Assembly: GCA_030041475.1 (NCBI GenBank) | Contig: JASHNU010000081.1 | Coordinates: forward strand, 1-64,000 | DNA from: Candidatus Sulfotelmatobacter sp. | Lineage (GTDB): Bacteria > Acidobacteriota > Terriglobia > Terriglobales > Acidobacteriaceae | DNA length: 64,000 nucleotides | Direction of reading: 5' to 3' | Shown here: positions 27,235-35,682 of the stretch, piece after piece | Position numbering within the stretch: position 1 is the stretch's first letter | How the letters are laid out: each line of letters begins with the position of its first letter | The notes under the pieces: generated by a model | The model's input: the letters and a program-made list of their open reading frames with translations, nothing else | Told to the model about the DNA's origin: nothing | The model's database searches: none | Program-made: the position numbers and the translations under genes

Positions 27235-27261
27235 GCCTCTCAAGAGGTTCTCTTAAGAGGC
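27235..27261 (-). terminator. Intrinsic terminator for the microgene
   Basis: A 12-bp inverted repeat with one mismatch and a 3-base loop (gcctctcaagag / ctcttaagaggc). On the minus strand it is followed by TTTT, giving an intrinsic terminator 34 bases after the stop codon of the lysine-rich microgene. Confidence 0.7.
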
Positions 27262-27294
27262 CTGTGCAGCTCGCGCAAGGCTGTCCTCGCTGCG

Positions 27295-27336
27295 TTAGTG
27301 CTTCTTTTTCTTTTTTGCTTTCTTCTTGGTTGCCAT
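27295..27336 (-). CDS. 13-residue lysine-rich microprotein
   Basis: The minus strand reads ATG at 27336, encoding MATKKKAKKKKKH and then TAA. A near-perfect GGAGG ribosome binding site lies seven bases upstream of the ATG, and an intrinsic terminator lies 34 bases downstream, so this is a complete, isolated gene-like unit only 42 bases long. Nine of its 13 residues would be Lys or His, giving a strongly cationic peptide that could bind RNA, DNA or acidic proteins. Upstream and downstream genes start and end well away from it. Translation is inferred from the signals; I know of similar lysine-only short reading frames in Acidobacteria but cannot confirm them here. Confidence 0.55.
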   Translation of the reverse strand: MATKKKAKKKKKH

Positions 27337-27543
27337 GAAGTTCCTCCGTGAACGATTCTCCCTTTGCAGGAGTGTTGAACTTTGGGCCCTTGAATCTCCA
27401 GGCCAACCCTAGCGCTAGTATGGGAAGGCCCTATAACGCAAGATATTGCGGCAGGATCGAACAAACTGTCAACAGAATTCTGAAAACCGGGTGGCTTCCG
27501 TCGCAGGTGCGGCCGGGACTCGCGTTCGATTACACTGCGCTTC

Positions 27544-29259
27544 ATGGCGCGCGATCCGGTCGAACTCGAAATCTTCAAGAACGTATTTCATTCCATAGCC
27601 GAAGAAATGGGCGCCGCCCTGCGCCGAACCGCGTTCTCGCCCAACATCAAAGAGCGGCGTGACTATTCCTGTGCGGTTTTTGACCGGGCCGGCGAAGTCA
27701 TCGCCATGGGCGACCACATGCCTGTGCATCTCGGTTCCATGCCCATGTCGGTCCGCGCGGCAATCGACAGCGGCGCCATGCAGCCGGGCGATGTTGTCAT
27801 GCTCAACGATCCTTTTCGCGGAGGCACGCACCTGCCCGACATCACCCTCGTCGCGCGCGTCTACGTAAACTCCGCATATGTGGCGCGGACACTCCTGTCC
27901 GAGAACGTTTCTAGAAAAGGCCGCCGTGCCGGGAAGGTTTCTGAGAAACCGCATTTCTACGTCGCCTCTCGCGCTCACCATGCCGACGTCGGCGGATCCT
28001 ATCCCGGATCGATGGGCCTTTGCCGCGAAATCTACCAGGAAGGGGTCCGCATCCCTCCGGTCAAACTGATGCGCGCGGGCGTGCTTGATCGCGATGTGCT
28101 TTCGCTGCTGCTTAATAATGTCCGGACTCCCGACGAACGCGAAGGCGATCTGGGCGCTCAACTCGCTTCCTGCCACACCGGAGACGAGCGCCTGCGCGAG
28201 ATTTGCGCGCACTATGGCGTGAAGCGGGTCACGGCTGCCGCAGCCGAGCTGCAGGACTACGCCGAAGAGCTGATGCGTGCCTTCCTGCAGAATGTCCCCG
28301 CCGGCCAGTACCAAGCTGAAGACTTTCTCGACAACGACGGCGTTACTGACAAAGAGGTGAAGATCGCAGCAACGGTAACAGTCGCAGAAAATGCCGGACC
28401 CAGGCAACGGAATGTGTGGGGCCGGGTTTCTGCCCCGCCCAAGAGGAGGCGCAGCCTCCCCGGTACAAAGCCGCTCGTCACCGTCGACTTCACTGGCAGT
28501 GATCCTCAGGTCGAAGGCAGTGTGAACGCGGTCGCCGCGATCACCTACTCCGCCTGCTTCTACGTATTCCGCTGTCTGCTCGCCGAAGACGTTCCCGCCG
28601 CCGCCGGCCTGATGCGCCCCATCCGCGTGATCGCCCCCGAAGGAACGATTGTCAATGCGCGCCCTCCTGCGGCCGTTGCCGGGGGCAACGTGGAGACCTC
28701 GCAGCGGATTGTCGACGTCTTGCTCCGCGCCTTGGCGCAGGCCGTCCCCGACCGCATTCCCGCCGCGGCCTCGGGCACCATGAACAATCTCACCATCGGC
28801 GGAATCGATCCCCGTACTGCCGAGCCCTTCGCGTACTACGAGACCGTCGCGGGCGGCATGGGTGCCGGGCCCGGCAAGGCGGGCGTTTCCGGCGTCCATA
28901 CGCACATGACGAATTCGCTGAACACTCCCGCCGAAGCGCTGGAGTATGCGTATCCCCTGCGCGTCCGCCGATATTCGCTGCGCCCTGCGAGCGGCGGCCC
29001 GGGCAAGTTTAGCGGTGGCGACGGCATTGTGCGCGAAATCGAAGTGCTCACCGATTGCGAAGCGACTTTGCTCGCTGACCGCCGCTCCCGCGGCCCATGG
29101 GGCGTGGCTGGCGGCGCCGATGGCGCGCCGGGCAAAACGTCGATCACTCGCAGCAACGGCACAGTCGAGCCCATGCCCGGAAAATTCTCGACGCGCCTCC
29201 GCCCCGGCGAGCGCATCACGATTGAAACGCCAGGAGGCGGCGGCTGGGGCACAGCTTAG
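27544..29259 (+). CDS. Hydantoinase B/oxoprolinase-family subunit
   Basis: 571 residues. The HyuB fold is recognisable from DPVELEIFKNVFHSIAEEMG, the DHMPVHLGSMP and NDPFRGGTHLPD segments, VDFTGSDPQVEGSVN, and the C-terminal GGGGWG. HyuB pairs with HyuA to hydrolyse hydantoins or 5-oxoproline with ATP, or in acetone-carboxylase relatives; no hyuA is adjacent, which is unusual. Two extra segments interrupt conserved blocks: about 27880-27950 and 28384-28478. Both are open in frame and rich in DNA inverted repeats, and they account for much of the length beyond the usual 510-530 residues. Confidence 0.88.
   Translation: MARDPVELEIFKNVFHSIAEEMGAALRRTAFSPNIKERRDYSCAVFDRAGEVIAMGDHMPVHLGSMPMSVRAAIDSGAMQPGDVVMLNDPFRGGTHLPDITLVARVYVNSAYVARTLLSENVSRKGRRAGKVSEKPHFYVASRAHHADVGGSYPGSMGLCREIYQEGVRIPPVKLMRAGVLDRDVLSLLLNNVRTPDEREGDLGAQLASCHTGDERLREICAHYGVKRVTAAAAELQDYAEELMRAFLQNVPAGQYQAEDFLDNDGVTDKEVKIAATVTVAENAGPRQRNVWGRVSAPPKRRRSLPGTKPLVTVDFTGSDPQVEGSVNAVAAITYSACFYVFRCLLAEDVPAAAGLMRPIRVIAPEGTIVNARPPAAVAGGNVETSQRIVDVLLRALAQAVPDRIPAAASGTMNNLTIGGIDPRTAEPFAYYETVAGGMGAGPGKAGVSGVHTHMTNSLNTPAEALEYAYPLRVRRYSLRPASGGPGKFSGGDGIVREIEVLTDCEATLLADRRSRGPWGVAGGADGAPGKTSITRSNGTVEPMPGKFSTRLRPGERITIETPGGGGWGTA
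27880..27950 (+). repeat. Palindromic element in frame inside hyuB, site 1
   Basis: Contains two perfect hairpins: CGGACA-ctcc-TGTCCG (27886-27901) and GGTTTC-tga-GAAACC (27936-27950). The first resembles the intergenic gcggacgcattcgtccgc at 62566-62583. It encodes an extra segment (VARTLLSENVSRKG...) between the conserved VYVNSAY and HFYVASRAHHADVGG of HyuB. Confidence 0.6.
28384..28478 (+). repeat. Palindromic element in frame inside hyuB, site 2
   Basis: Contains GGAGGC-gca-GCCTCC (28445-28459) and GGGGC...GCCCC (28418-28436). It encodes an Arg/Pro-rich segment (NAGPRQRNVWGRVSAPPKRR) between the conserved IAATVTV and VTVDFTGSDPQ blocks of HyuB, where relatives have only a few residues. 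Confidence 0.55.
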
Positions 29260-29313
29260 GATTCGCGTGGCGGAAATGGCATCAGGAAAATGCGAGCGGA
29301 GAAGGAGCTTAAA

Positions 29314-29664
29314 ATGCACATCGTGAAGTCAGTCGGAGTGATGTCGTTCGCAAAAATTATGGGTTTGGTATACGGGTGCCTGGGTTTGATCGTTGTCCCC
29401 TTTTTCTTGATCGCCGGCCTCGCGGGATCATTCGCGAGCCCGGATAAATCCGCGTTTCCGTTTGCTGGTGCCATTGGAGTTGCATTTACCATTCTCGCGC
29501 CCCTTATTTACGGAGGCATGGGATTCGTGTTCGGGGCGATCGGTGCACTGATTTACAACCTTGTCGCGAAGTGGATCGGCGGTCTTGAACTGGAACTGGA
29601 GGTGCGGCCTTCGGCTCCATCCGCACCGTATCCCTTAAGTCCTCCGGCGACTCCGAACATCTAA
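29314..29664 (+). CDS. Conserved small membrane protein
   Basis: 116 residues from the ATG at 29314, which follows AAGGAG; an in-frame ATG at 29290 is less well placed. Two hydrophobic segments (about 12-40 and 55-85) with Gly-rich FGAIGALIYNLVAKWIGGLELEL after them. The pattern is familiar from small Acidobacterial and Bacteroidetes membrane proteins of unknown function (DUF3566-like). It lies 54 bases after hyuB on the same strand. Confidence 0.7.
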   Translation: MHIVKSVGVMSFAKIMGLVYGCLGLIVVPFFLIAGLAGSFASPDKSAFPFAGAIGVAFTILAPLIYGGMGFVFGAIGALIYNLVAKWIGGLELELEVRPSAPSAPYPLSPPATPNI

Positions 29665-29688
29665 CACTCAGAAGAATTGGAGACCGTA

Positions 29689-30234
29689 ATGGACGCAGCA
29701 GCCCACTATCTCGAAGAAGCCCGCCGCCAGTTTCGCGGCCACAAACGCATGGGCGAAAACGCCATGGCCCAACTGCGCGACGAAGATTTCTTCGTCACGC
29801 TCGACCCGGAATCCAACTCCGTCGCCGTTCTCGTCAAGCATCTCGCCGGGAACATGCGCTCACGTTTCACCGACTTTCTTACGAGCGACGGCGAAAAGCC
29901 CGACCGTTTCCGCGATCGCGAATTCGAAATCACTCCCTCAACCACCCGCGCCGACGTCATGAAATGGTGGGACGACGGCTGGGCCATCGTGCTGAGCACG
30001 ATCGAATCGCTCAAGCCGGAAGACGTGATGCGCACGGTGACCGTCCGAAGCGAGCCCCACACTGTGCTGCAGGCCATCAACCGCCAGATCGCCCACTATG
30101 CCCAGCACACCGGACAGATCGTCTTCCTCGCTAAGCATCTGCGCTCCAGCGAATGGAAGACTCTGAGCATTCCGCGCGGCAAATCCGAGGACTACAAAAC
30201 CGCCCCAACAAAACCATACAAGCCGCAAGCCTGA
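29689..30234 (+). CDS. DinB/DUF1572 family protein
   Basis: 181 residues from ATG 29689, preceded by TTGGAG. A four-helix bundle with the metal-ligand histidines expected of the DinB superfamily: HL in VLVKHLAGNM, and H...H in AHYAQHTGQIVFLAKH. DUF1572 members are uncharacterised, probably metal-dependent transferases acting with small thiols such as bacillithiol. It follows the small membrane protein by 24 bases. Confidence 0.85.
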   Translation: MDAAAHYLEEARRQFRGHKRMGENAMAQLRDEDFFVTLDPESNSVAVLVKHLAGNMRSRFTDFLTSDGEKPDRFRDREFEITPSTTRADVMKWWDDGWAIVLSTIESLKPEDVMRTVTVRSEPHTVLQAINRQIAHYAQHTGQIVFLAKHLRSSEWKTLSIPRGKSEDYKTAPTKPYKPQA

Positions 30235-30245
30235 CAGCGCTTGAT

Positions 30246-30350
30246 TGTCATTCTGAGCAAGCGTTCTGTGCGCAGCGAAGGACCTGGGCGAGCCGCGCGA
30301 TCGGGGCGCGTTCTTTGCGACGCAACAATCGCGCGCTTGGCTCGTTTCCG
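30246..30350. repeat. Long copy of the TGTCATTCTGAGC dispersed repeat
   Basis: Starts with ttgtcattctgagc, contains gcgcagcgaagga-cctgggcgagccgcgcgat, and ends with a complementary atcgcgcgcttggctcg, so the second half folds back on itself (arms gagccgcgcgat and atcgcgcgcttggctc). It is closely matched at 51011-51113. It fills the gap before kbl. Confidence 0.8.
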
Positions 30351-30464
30351 AATCAGCGCGTCCTCGCCCCGTTCGACCCAACTGCCATCCCAGTACTAGA
30401 CTAGACTGTTGCAATCCACATTCATCCGCGCAAATCCGTGGCGAAAGGGTTCTGAGGTTTTCCG

Positions 30465-31679
30465 ATGACCACCGCAACCCGCATCAATCCGCTCTCCTAC
30501 CTTACCGACCAGCTCGACGAACTCAAAGCCAAGGGCACGCATTTCAAGCTGCGCGTGCTCGAAGACGAGCAGGCGCCCGTCTGCACCTTCGACGGCAAGA
30601 AAGTCATCAACCTGGCGTCGAACAATTATCTCGGCCTGACCACCCATCCCCTGCTGCGCGAAGCCGCAATCGAAGCCACACGCAAATACGGCGTCGGGTC
30701 AGGCGCCGTCCGGACCATCGCCGGCACGATGAAAATCCACATGGAGCTGGAGGAAAAAATCGCGCGCTTCAAGAACGTCGAAGCCTGCGTCGTCTTCCAA
30801 TCCGGATTCGCGGCCAACGCCGGCACCGTCTCTGCCGTGCTCGGCAAAGACGACTTCATCATCTCCGACGCGCTCAACCACGCCTCCATCATCGACGGCG
30901 CACGCCTCTCCAAAGCCAAAATTCTCGTCTTCCGCCACAAGGACATTGCCCACGCCGAAGAACAACTCGCCAGCGTGAAGAACGAGCCCGGCAAAAAGCT
31001 GCTCATCACTGATGGCGTCTTTTCCATGGACGGCGACATCGGCCCGCTGCCTGCGCTCTGCGACCTTGCCGAAAAATACGGCGCCATCATGATGGTCGAT
31101 GACGCCCACGCCTCCGGCGTTCTCGGCCGCAACGGCCGCGGCACCATCGATCACTTCAAAATGCACGGCCGCGTCGACATTCAGGTCGGCACGCTCTCCA
31201 AAGCCATCGGCGCGCTCGGCGGCTACGTCTGCGGCACGCACGATCTCATCGACTTCCTCTATCACCGAGCGCGGCCATTTTTGTTCTCTACGTCACATCC
31301 GCCTTCAGTAGCGGCAACATGCATCGCAGCCTTCGACGTTCTCGAAAACGAACCCGAGCGCATGGAGAAACTCTGGGAGAACACGCATTTCTGGAAAAAA
31401 GAGCTCGGCCTGCTCGGCTTCGACATCGGAGGCCGCACCACCCCCGCCAGCGAAACTCCCATCACGCCCATCATCATCGGCGACGGCAAGCTCACCATGG
31501 ATTTTTCGCGCGAACTGTTCAAGGAAGGCGTGCTCGGCACCGGCATCGCGTTCCCGACGGTGCCCGAAGGCAAGGCCCGCATCCGCACCATCATGACCGC
31601 CACGCACACGATGGAAGAATTGGAGCAGGCACTGGGCGTGCTGAAGAGCGTGGGAAAGAGGATGGGAATTCTAATCTAG
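30465..31679 (+). CDS. kbl: Glycine C-acetyltransferase (2-amino-3-ketobutyrate CoA ligase)
   Basis: 404 residues. A PLP-dependent alpha-oxoamine synthase: SNNYLGL near residue 52, NHASIIDGARLS, VDDAHASGVLGRNGRG, and the PLP lysine K246 in VGTLSKAIGALGG. It cleaves 2-amino-3-ketobutyrate with CoA to glycine and acetyl-CoA in threonine breakdown, or runs in reverse. The AONS paralogue BioF and serine palmitoyltransferase share the fold; the N-terminus and the GSGAVRTIAGTMxxHxELE block fit Kbl best. No threonine dehydrogenase gene is in the window. Confidence 0.88.
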   Translation: MTTATRINPLSYLTDQLDELKAKGTHFKLRVLEDEQAPVCTFDGKKVINLASNNYLGLTTHPLLREAAIEATRKYGVGSGAVRTIAGTMKIHMELEEKIARFKNVEACVVFQSGFAANAGTVSAVLGKDDFIISDALNHASIIDGARLSKAKILVFRHKDIAHAEEQLASVKNEPGKKLLITDGVFSMDGDIGPLPALCDLAEKYGAIMMVDDAHASGVLGRNGRGTIDHFKMHGRVDIQVGTLSKAIGALGGYVCGTHDLIDFLYHRARPFLFSTSHPPSVAATCIAAFDVLENEPERMEKLWENTHFWKKELGLLGFDIGGRTTPASETPITPIIIGDGKLTMDFSRELFKEGVLGTGIAFPTVPEGKARIRTIMTATHTMEELEQALGVLKSVGKRMGILI

Positions 31680-31713
31680 GATTTCCGTGTGAGGGAAGGG
31701 CTCCGCGAGCACC

Positions 31714-32283
31714 TCATTGGGACTTCTTCTGTTCTTTGCCTGGAACCAATTGAAACGCAGTGCCCTCCATCAGTTGCTCCTGCGATGCTTTCGTCACAAG
31801 GTTGCATTGTTTATCAGGCGGCTTAGTCGGTGCCTGTGTGCGCAGAACGTTTCCAGTTTTGAAATCGATGTCAATTGTGTAAGAGATACGACATGCGCCA
31901 CCGATAAAACGAGCCGTCAGACCATCTGTTCTCCAGCTAATGATGTCGTACTCGGTGTGATCAGGCTGGACTTGAAATCCAAAGAGCGGAAGCACCGTTG
32001 CCGATTCTTCACTGCAGCCGCCTTCTTTTCTGTAGAGCCCTGGTTTATCGCAAGTAAGATTCGAGACTGAAAAACCGATCGCATCCTCTTCGTCTTTTCT
32101 ATCCACCCACATCCAGTGGCCACTCGCGTATACGCTCACAGTCGGTTTGGTGCTGTACTTGACGGCGTTCGCTGGTTTTTCCTTCTCATCGATAAGATGG
32201 AAAGCCTGCAGTTTATATGTTGTTTGTGCATACGTCGGCCCGGCCAGTAGCACGCTAAACAAAATCACCCTTCGCCACTGCAT
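31714..32283 (-). CDS. Hypothetical secreted protein
   Basis: 189 residues: a signal peptide (MQWRRVILFSVLLAGPTYAQ) followed by a soluble domain with about four cysteines, probably forming two disulfides (LTCDKPG, GGCSEE, GACRIS, KQCNLV). The base composition is noticeably more AT-rich than its neighbours, suggesting acquisition. The family is not recognised. Confidence 0.65.
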   Translation of the reverse strand: MQWRRVILFSVLLAGPTYAQTTYKLQAFHLIDEKEKPANAVKYSTKPTVSVYASGHWMWVDRKDEEDAIGFSVSNLTCDKPGLYRKEGGCSEESATVLPLFGFQVQPDHTEYDIISWRTDGLTARFIGGACRISYTIDIDFKTGNVLRTQAPTKPPDKQCNLVTKASQEQLMEGTAFQLVPGKEQKKSQ

Positions 32284-32328
32284 TGTGCCCCCCTTTGAGG
32301 TAAAAGCGTCGCCGAGCTTCGCTCGGGT

Positions 32329-32350
32329 GGACAGCCGGGGCGGCTGCCCT
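32329..32350. repeat. Dispersed GGACAGCCG hairpin
   Basis: ggacagccggggcggctgccc is an inverted repeat with one mismatch and a 3-base loop. The same hairpin core occurs inside mutS2 (63727-63748) and, degraded, at 62529-62547. Confidence 0.6.
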
Positions 32351-32368
32351 ACATGAGCGGATTAGATT

Positions 32369-33673
32369 TCAATCCGCCCTGTGCACAATCTTTCCGCCAA
32401 CCACTGTCGCCACTACTTTCCCTGTCAGCTGCCAGCCGTCAAACGGACTGTTGCGAGACATCGACCGCGACTTCGCCACTTCAAACGTCCACCGTTTCTT
32501 GGGATCGAAAATTGTCACATCGGCAAAATTGCCTTTAGCCAGCGACCCGCGTCCGCGCAGATCGAAAACCCGCGCCGGCCCCGCCGTAAATAGTTCGACG
32601 ATGCGCGCCAGAGGAATCCTGTGCTCGCGATGGAGTTTCGTGATCGCCAGGGCCAGCGCCGTCTCCAGCCCCGTTACGCCGAACGACGCCCTCTCGAACT
32701 CCACCTGCTTTTCGTGCAGCGCATGCGGCGCGTGGTCGGTGGCGATCGCGTCCACCGTGCCATCGGCTAGCGCAACCAGAATCGCCTCCAGGTCCGAAGC
32801 CGAGCGCAGCGGAGGGTTCATCTTGCAGTTCGTGTCATATTCGCCCACGTTTTCGTCGATCAAAGTGAAATGATGCGGCGTCACTTCACACGTCACGCGT
32901 GCCCTCGCTCGCTTGCCGCGGCGCACGGCCTTCAGGGAGTCGGCGGTCGAGAGATGCGCCACATGCAGCCGCGACTCCCGAATGTGCTGCGCCAGCGTCA
33001 CGTCCCGATCCACAATCGCTGCCTCCGCCACCGCCGGCATTCCAAACAGCCCCAGGCGGAACGCAGTTGGCCCGGCGTGCATCGAGCAATTCACCGTAAG
33101 CCGCGTGTCCTCGGCATGCTGCACAATAGGGAAATTCAGCTGCGCGCCGAGCGTCAGCGCTGCGCGCATGACATCGTCGTTGAGAATCGGCTTGCCATCA
33201 TCGGTGACGGCAACCGCGCCCGCGCGCTGCAGCCCGCCGAAGTCGCTGAGCGTTGTGCCGCGGCTGCCGCGCGTGGCCGCCGCAATGGGAAACACATTCA
33301 CCATCGCGCCGCGCTCCGGACTCCGCAGCCACGTGACCCACTCTGCCGTGTCTACCACCGGCGCAGTGTTCGGCATGGTGCAAACCGAGGTGAACCCTCC
33401 CGCCGCCGCCGCGGCCGTGCCGGTTGCGATCGTCTCTTTGTATCCCTGACCCGGCTCGCGCAGGTGCACGTGCAGATCAATAAAGCCCGGCGCAACCGCC
33501 AGCCCGCGCGCGTCGAATTTTTCGTCGGCGCTGCCGCGAATCTTGTTCGGCGGAGCCACTTCCGCCACCCGCCCCTCACGCAGGAGCACGTCCATCGGCG
33601 CGTTGATCTTCGCCGCCGGATCAATCAGCTGCCCGCCCCGAATGAGCAGACTCTTGTTTTCCTGGCGGGTCAT
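32369..33673 (-). CDS. pyrC: Dihydroorotase
   Basis: 434 residues, a class I (PyrC/allantoinase-type) amidohydrolase. Metal-ligand DLHVHLREPG (H68, H70), the third and fourth ligand regions VQHAED and VAHLSTA, and the catalytic Asp in ATDHAPH are all intact. It cyclises carbamoyl aspartate to dihydroorotate in pyrimidine synthesis. pyrB lies upstream on the same strand, separated by a broken reading frame, so the usual tight pyrB-pyrC coupling has been disrupted. Confidence 0.93.
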   Translation of the reverse strand: MTRQENKSLLIRGGQLIDPAAKINAPMDVLLREGRVAEVAPPNKIRGSADEKFDARGLAVAPGFIDLHVHLREPGQGYKETIATGTAAAAAGGFTSVCTMPNTAPVVDTAEWVTWLRSPERGAMVNVFPIAAATRGSRGTTLSDFGGLQRAGAVAVTDDGKPILNDDVMRAALTLGAQLNFPIVQHAEDTRLTVNCSMHAGPTAFRLGLFGMPAVAEAAIVDRDVTLAQHIRESRLHVAHLSTADSLKAVRRGKRARARVTCEVTPHHFTLIDENVGEYDTNCKMNPPLRSASDLEAILVALADGTVDAIATDHAPHALHEKQVEFERASFGVTGLETALALAITKLHREHRIPLARIVELFTAGPARVFDLRGRGSLAKGNFADVTIFDPKKRWTFEVAKSRSMSRNSPFDGWQLTGKVVATVVGGKIVHRAD

Positions 33674-33891
33674 CCACTGCTCCTGGAGGACTTCTTTACC
33701 GCGGATTCAAGCGGATTTCGCGGATTTTTTCTGTCATTCTCGAACGCATAGCGCTTGAATTGCGCACTCGGGCCGTGCCCTAGTTCCCTGTGGATGCTGA
33801 AAAAGATGCCGATCAGCTTTTCGGTGAGATCTGCATGTTTCAATCCGCGTTGATCCGCGTACATCCGTGGAATTGAAGTCACGGTTCTCAT
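33670..33891 (-). pseudogene. Truncated GxxExxY-family gene between pyrB and pyrC
   Basis: The frame reads ...GLKHADLTEKLIGIFFSIHRELGHGPS, which matches the N-terminus of GxxExxY proteins (KHADLTxxIIGxFYxVxxxLGxGFxExxYE). After LGHG the sequence diverges into unrelated residues and the family motif itself is missing; a full protein has about 120-140 residues. It is a remnant that sits exactly where pyrB and pyrC would normally meet. Confidence 0.6.
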
Positions 33892-34802
33892 TTCGCCTTC
33901 CCCAGCGCCCGCGCGAGAATTGCCATCCGCATCGGCACTCCATTGCGGACCTCGTCCACAATCACCGACTGCGTCCCATCCGCCACGTCCGCCGTCAGTT
34001 CCAGCCCGCGAATAATCGGTCCCGGATGCATCACCAGAGCGTCTCGCTTCGCCAGTTTCAGCCGCGCTGCAGTCATCTGGTAGCGCGCAATGTAGCTCTC
34101 AAGCTTAATCCGGTGCCCGGCCATGCGCTCTTTCTGCACGCGCAGCAGCATGATGACATCGGTCCCGCGCAGCGCGTCTTCAATGTGCCGCGTTATGCGC
34201 AGCCCCGGCGCGAGCGTCGCTGCCACCTCCGGCACGAACTCCGGCGGGCCGCACAGCGTTACCGTCACGCCGAACTTCGTCAGCAGATGGCAGGCGCTGC
34301 GGGCCACGCGGCTGTGAAAGATGTCGCCAATAATCGTGACGTGCAGCCCCTTGAACGATTTTTGGTGCTTCAGGATGGTGTACGCATCGAGCAGCGCCTG
34401 CGACGGATGTTCGTGCATGCCGTCGCCCGCGTTAATGACCGGAATGTCGAGGTGCTCGGCCATCAAATGCGGCGCTCCGGCTGAAGGATGCCGCATGACA
34501 ATGCAATCCGCTCCCACGGCACGCAGCGTGTAGCCGGTGTCCAGGACTGATTCGCCCTTCTCGATGCTGGAACTGGAGGCTTGCAGCAGCGTTGTCATCG
34601 CCCCCAGCGACTTTGCCGCGAACTCGAACGAAGACCGCGTCCGCGTCGAATTCTCGTAGAACAGAAGCACCACGCGTTTGCCGCGCAGCAGCGGGCGCGT
34701 CTTCAGCGGATTCATGCGGCGGGCCAGTTTGAGCAGGCCCAGGATCTCCTTCGCTTCGAGATGCTCGATCCCGAGCAGCGAACCGCGTGCGGGCGTATTC
34801 AT
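33888..34802 (-). CDS. pyrB: Aspartate carbamoyltransferase catalytic subunit
   Basis: 304 residues from the ATG at 34802 (MNTPARGSLLGIEHL); the upstream in-frame ATG at 34853 adds an implausible 17-residue extension. Carbamoyl-phosphate motif ENSTRTRSSFE, the second-site MRHPSAG, and HPSQALLDAYTI are present. It condenses carbamoyl phosphate and aspartate, the first committed step of pyrimidine synthesis. No pyrI and no pyrR-type attenuator is visible upstream. Confidence 0.93.
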   Translation of the reverse strand: MNTPARGSLLGIEHLEAKEILGLLKLARRMNPLKTRPLLRGKRVVLLFYENSTRTRSSFEFAAKSLGAMTTLLQASSSSIEKGESVLDTGYTLRAVGADCIVMRHPSAGAPHLMAEHLDIPVINAGDGMHEHPSQALLDAYTILKHQKSFKGLHVTIIGDIFHSRVARSACHLLTKFGVTVTLCGPPEFVPEVAATLAPGLRITRHIEDALRGTDVIMLLRVQKERMAGHRIKLESYIARYQMTAARLKLAKRDALVMHPGPIIRGLELTADVADGTQSVIVDEVRNGVPMRMAILARALGKAK

Positions 34803-34870
34803 CGGGAAAAATACAAACGGTGCATGATACGCGGCAGACGCGGATGGCCGCAAGAGGTTAGATCACGCGC

Positions 34871-35530
34871 TTAGACTTTGTCGCGTCGGCCCAGAATGGC
34901 CCCGCCCAATGCACCACCGAGGCCGGCCAGCACAACAAACAGCACCGAAAATACCACACCACCGATGACCAGCATCATCACTAGGCCTTCTGGCGTCTTC
35001 AACTGCTCCAGAGCAGCGTGCACCTGCGGATCGGCCGGGCGAGCTGCGGCCCACTTCTCAGCGCCCTCGATGATCTGACTCCGAATTTTCGTTCGAACGT
35101 CCGGCGCCGTGGCCGCCACAGCCAGGAATACCGCCGTGATGCCAAAGCAAAATACGCCACTGATCGCGCCCAGTTGCGCCCCTCTTGACGCCCGCATGGG
35201 CCCCGGATTGCGCCGGCTATAAAGTGCGACCGCGAGAAATCCTGCGCCCAGCACCGCCGCAGGAAAGGTCAACCCTAGCACCATCGAAAGCGCGGCCAGC
35301 AGCGCCGCTCCCGCGCAGGCGCTCAGCGCGTGCGGCCATTGCAGCGGCAACGCCGCGCCGGGAGCCATCCTCGCACTTTCGGTCTGTGGACTGAGCGCCG
35401 CGGCATCGCCCGCAGCGGATACGCTCACAGGCTCGGCAATCGCTACCCGAATCTGGGGAGCGCCGCAATGCCGGCAGAAGGGAACTCCCTCCTCGACCGC
35501 TTGTCCGCACTTGTAGCAGGGTTGCTCCAT
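34871..35530 (-). CDS. Zinc-ribbon membrane protein
   Basis: 219 residues. The N-terminal CYKCGQAVEEGVPFCRHCG is a zinc ribbon (C5, C8, C19, C22); about four hydrophobic segments follow in the remainder (about 65-105, 120-140, 180-212). Similar zinc-ribbon membrane proteins are frequent in Acidobacteriota and uncharacterised. It precedes pyrB on the same strand. Confidence 0.75.
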   Translation of the reverse strand: MEQPCYKCGQAVEEGVPFCRHCGAPQIRVAIAEPVSVSAAGDAAALSPQTESARMAPGAALPLQWPHALSACAGAALLAALSMVLGLTFPAAVLGAGFLAVALYSRRNPGPMRASRGAQLGAISGVFCFGITAVFLAVAATAPDVRTKIRSQIIEGAEKWAAARPADPQVHAALEQLKTPEGLVMMLVIGGVVFSVLFVVLAGLGGALGGAILGRRDKV

Positions 35531-35682
35531 CGTTGCTCAGCCTCGGCGTCGCTCAACCGGCGCCGCTCGACGGCTTGAGAAATCTGAGAAGGGCTTCTTC
35601 TGAGAGTATCGCACGCCTCGGCGGGACGCAAAGCCGCGGTCTGTTGCAAATTAAATTCACATCGGCGTACGACTCTGTAGCG

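Noticed and set aside
27469-29319. A 616-codon open frame on the minus strand opposite hyuB
   Set aside because: It is a high-GC shadow of hyuB; composition is Ala/Arg/Gly-rich with no family features.
30153-30404. A small + frame across the gap before kbl
   Set aside because: It reads through the dispersed repeat (WASRAI-type peptide) and is not a gene.
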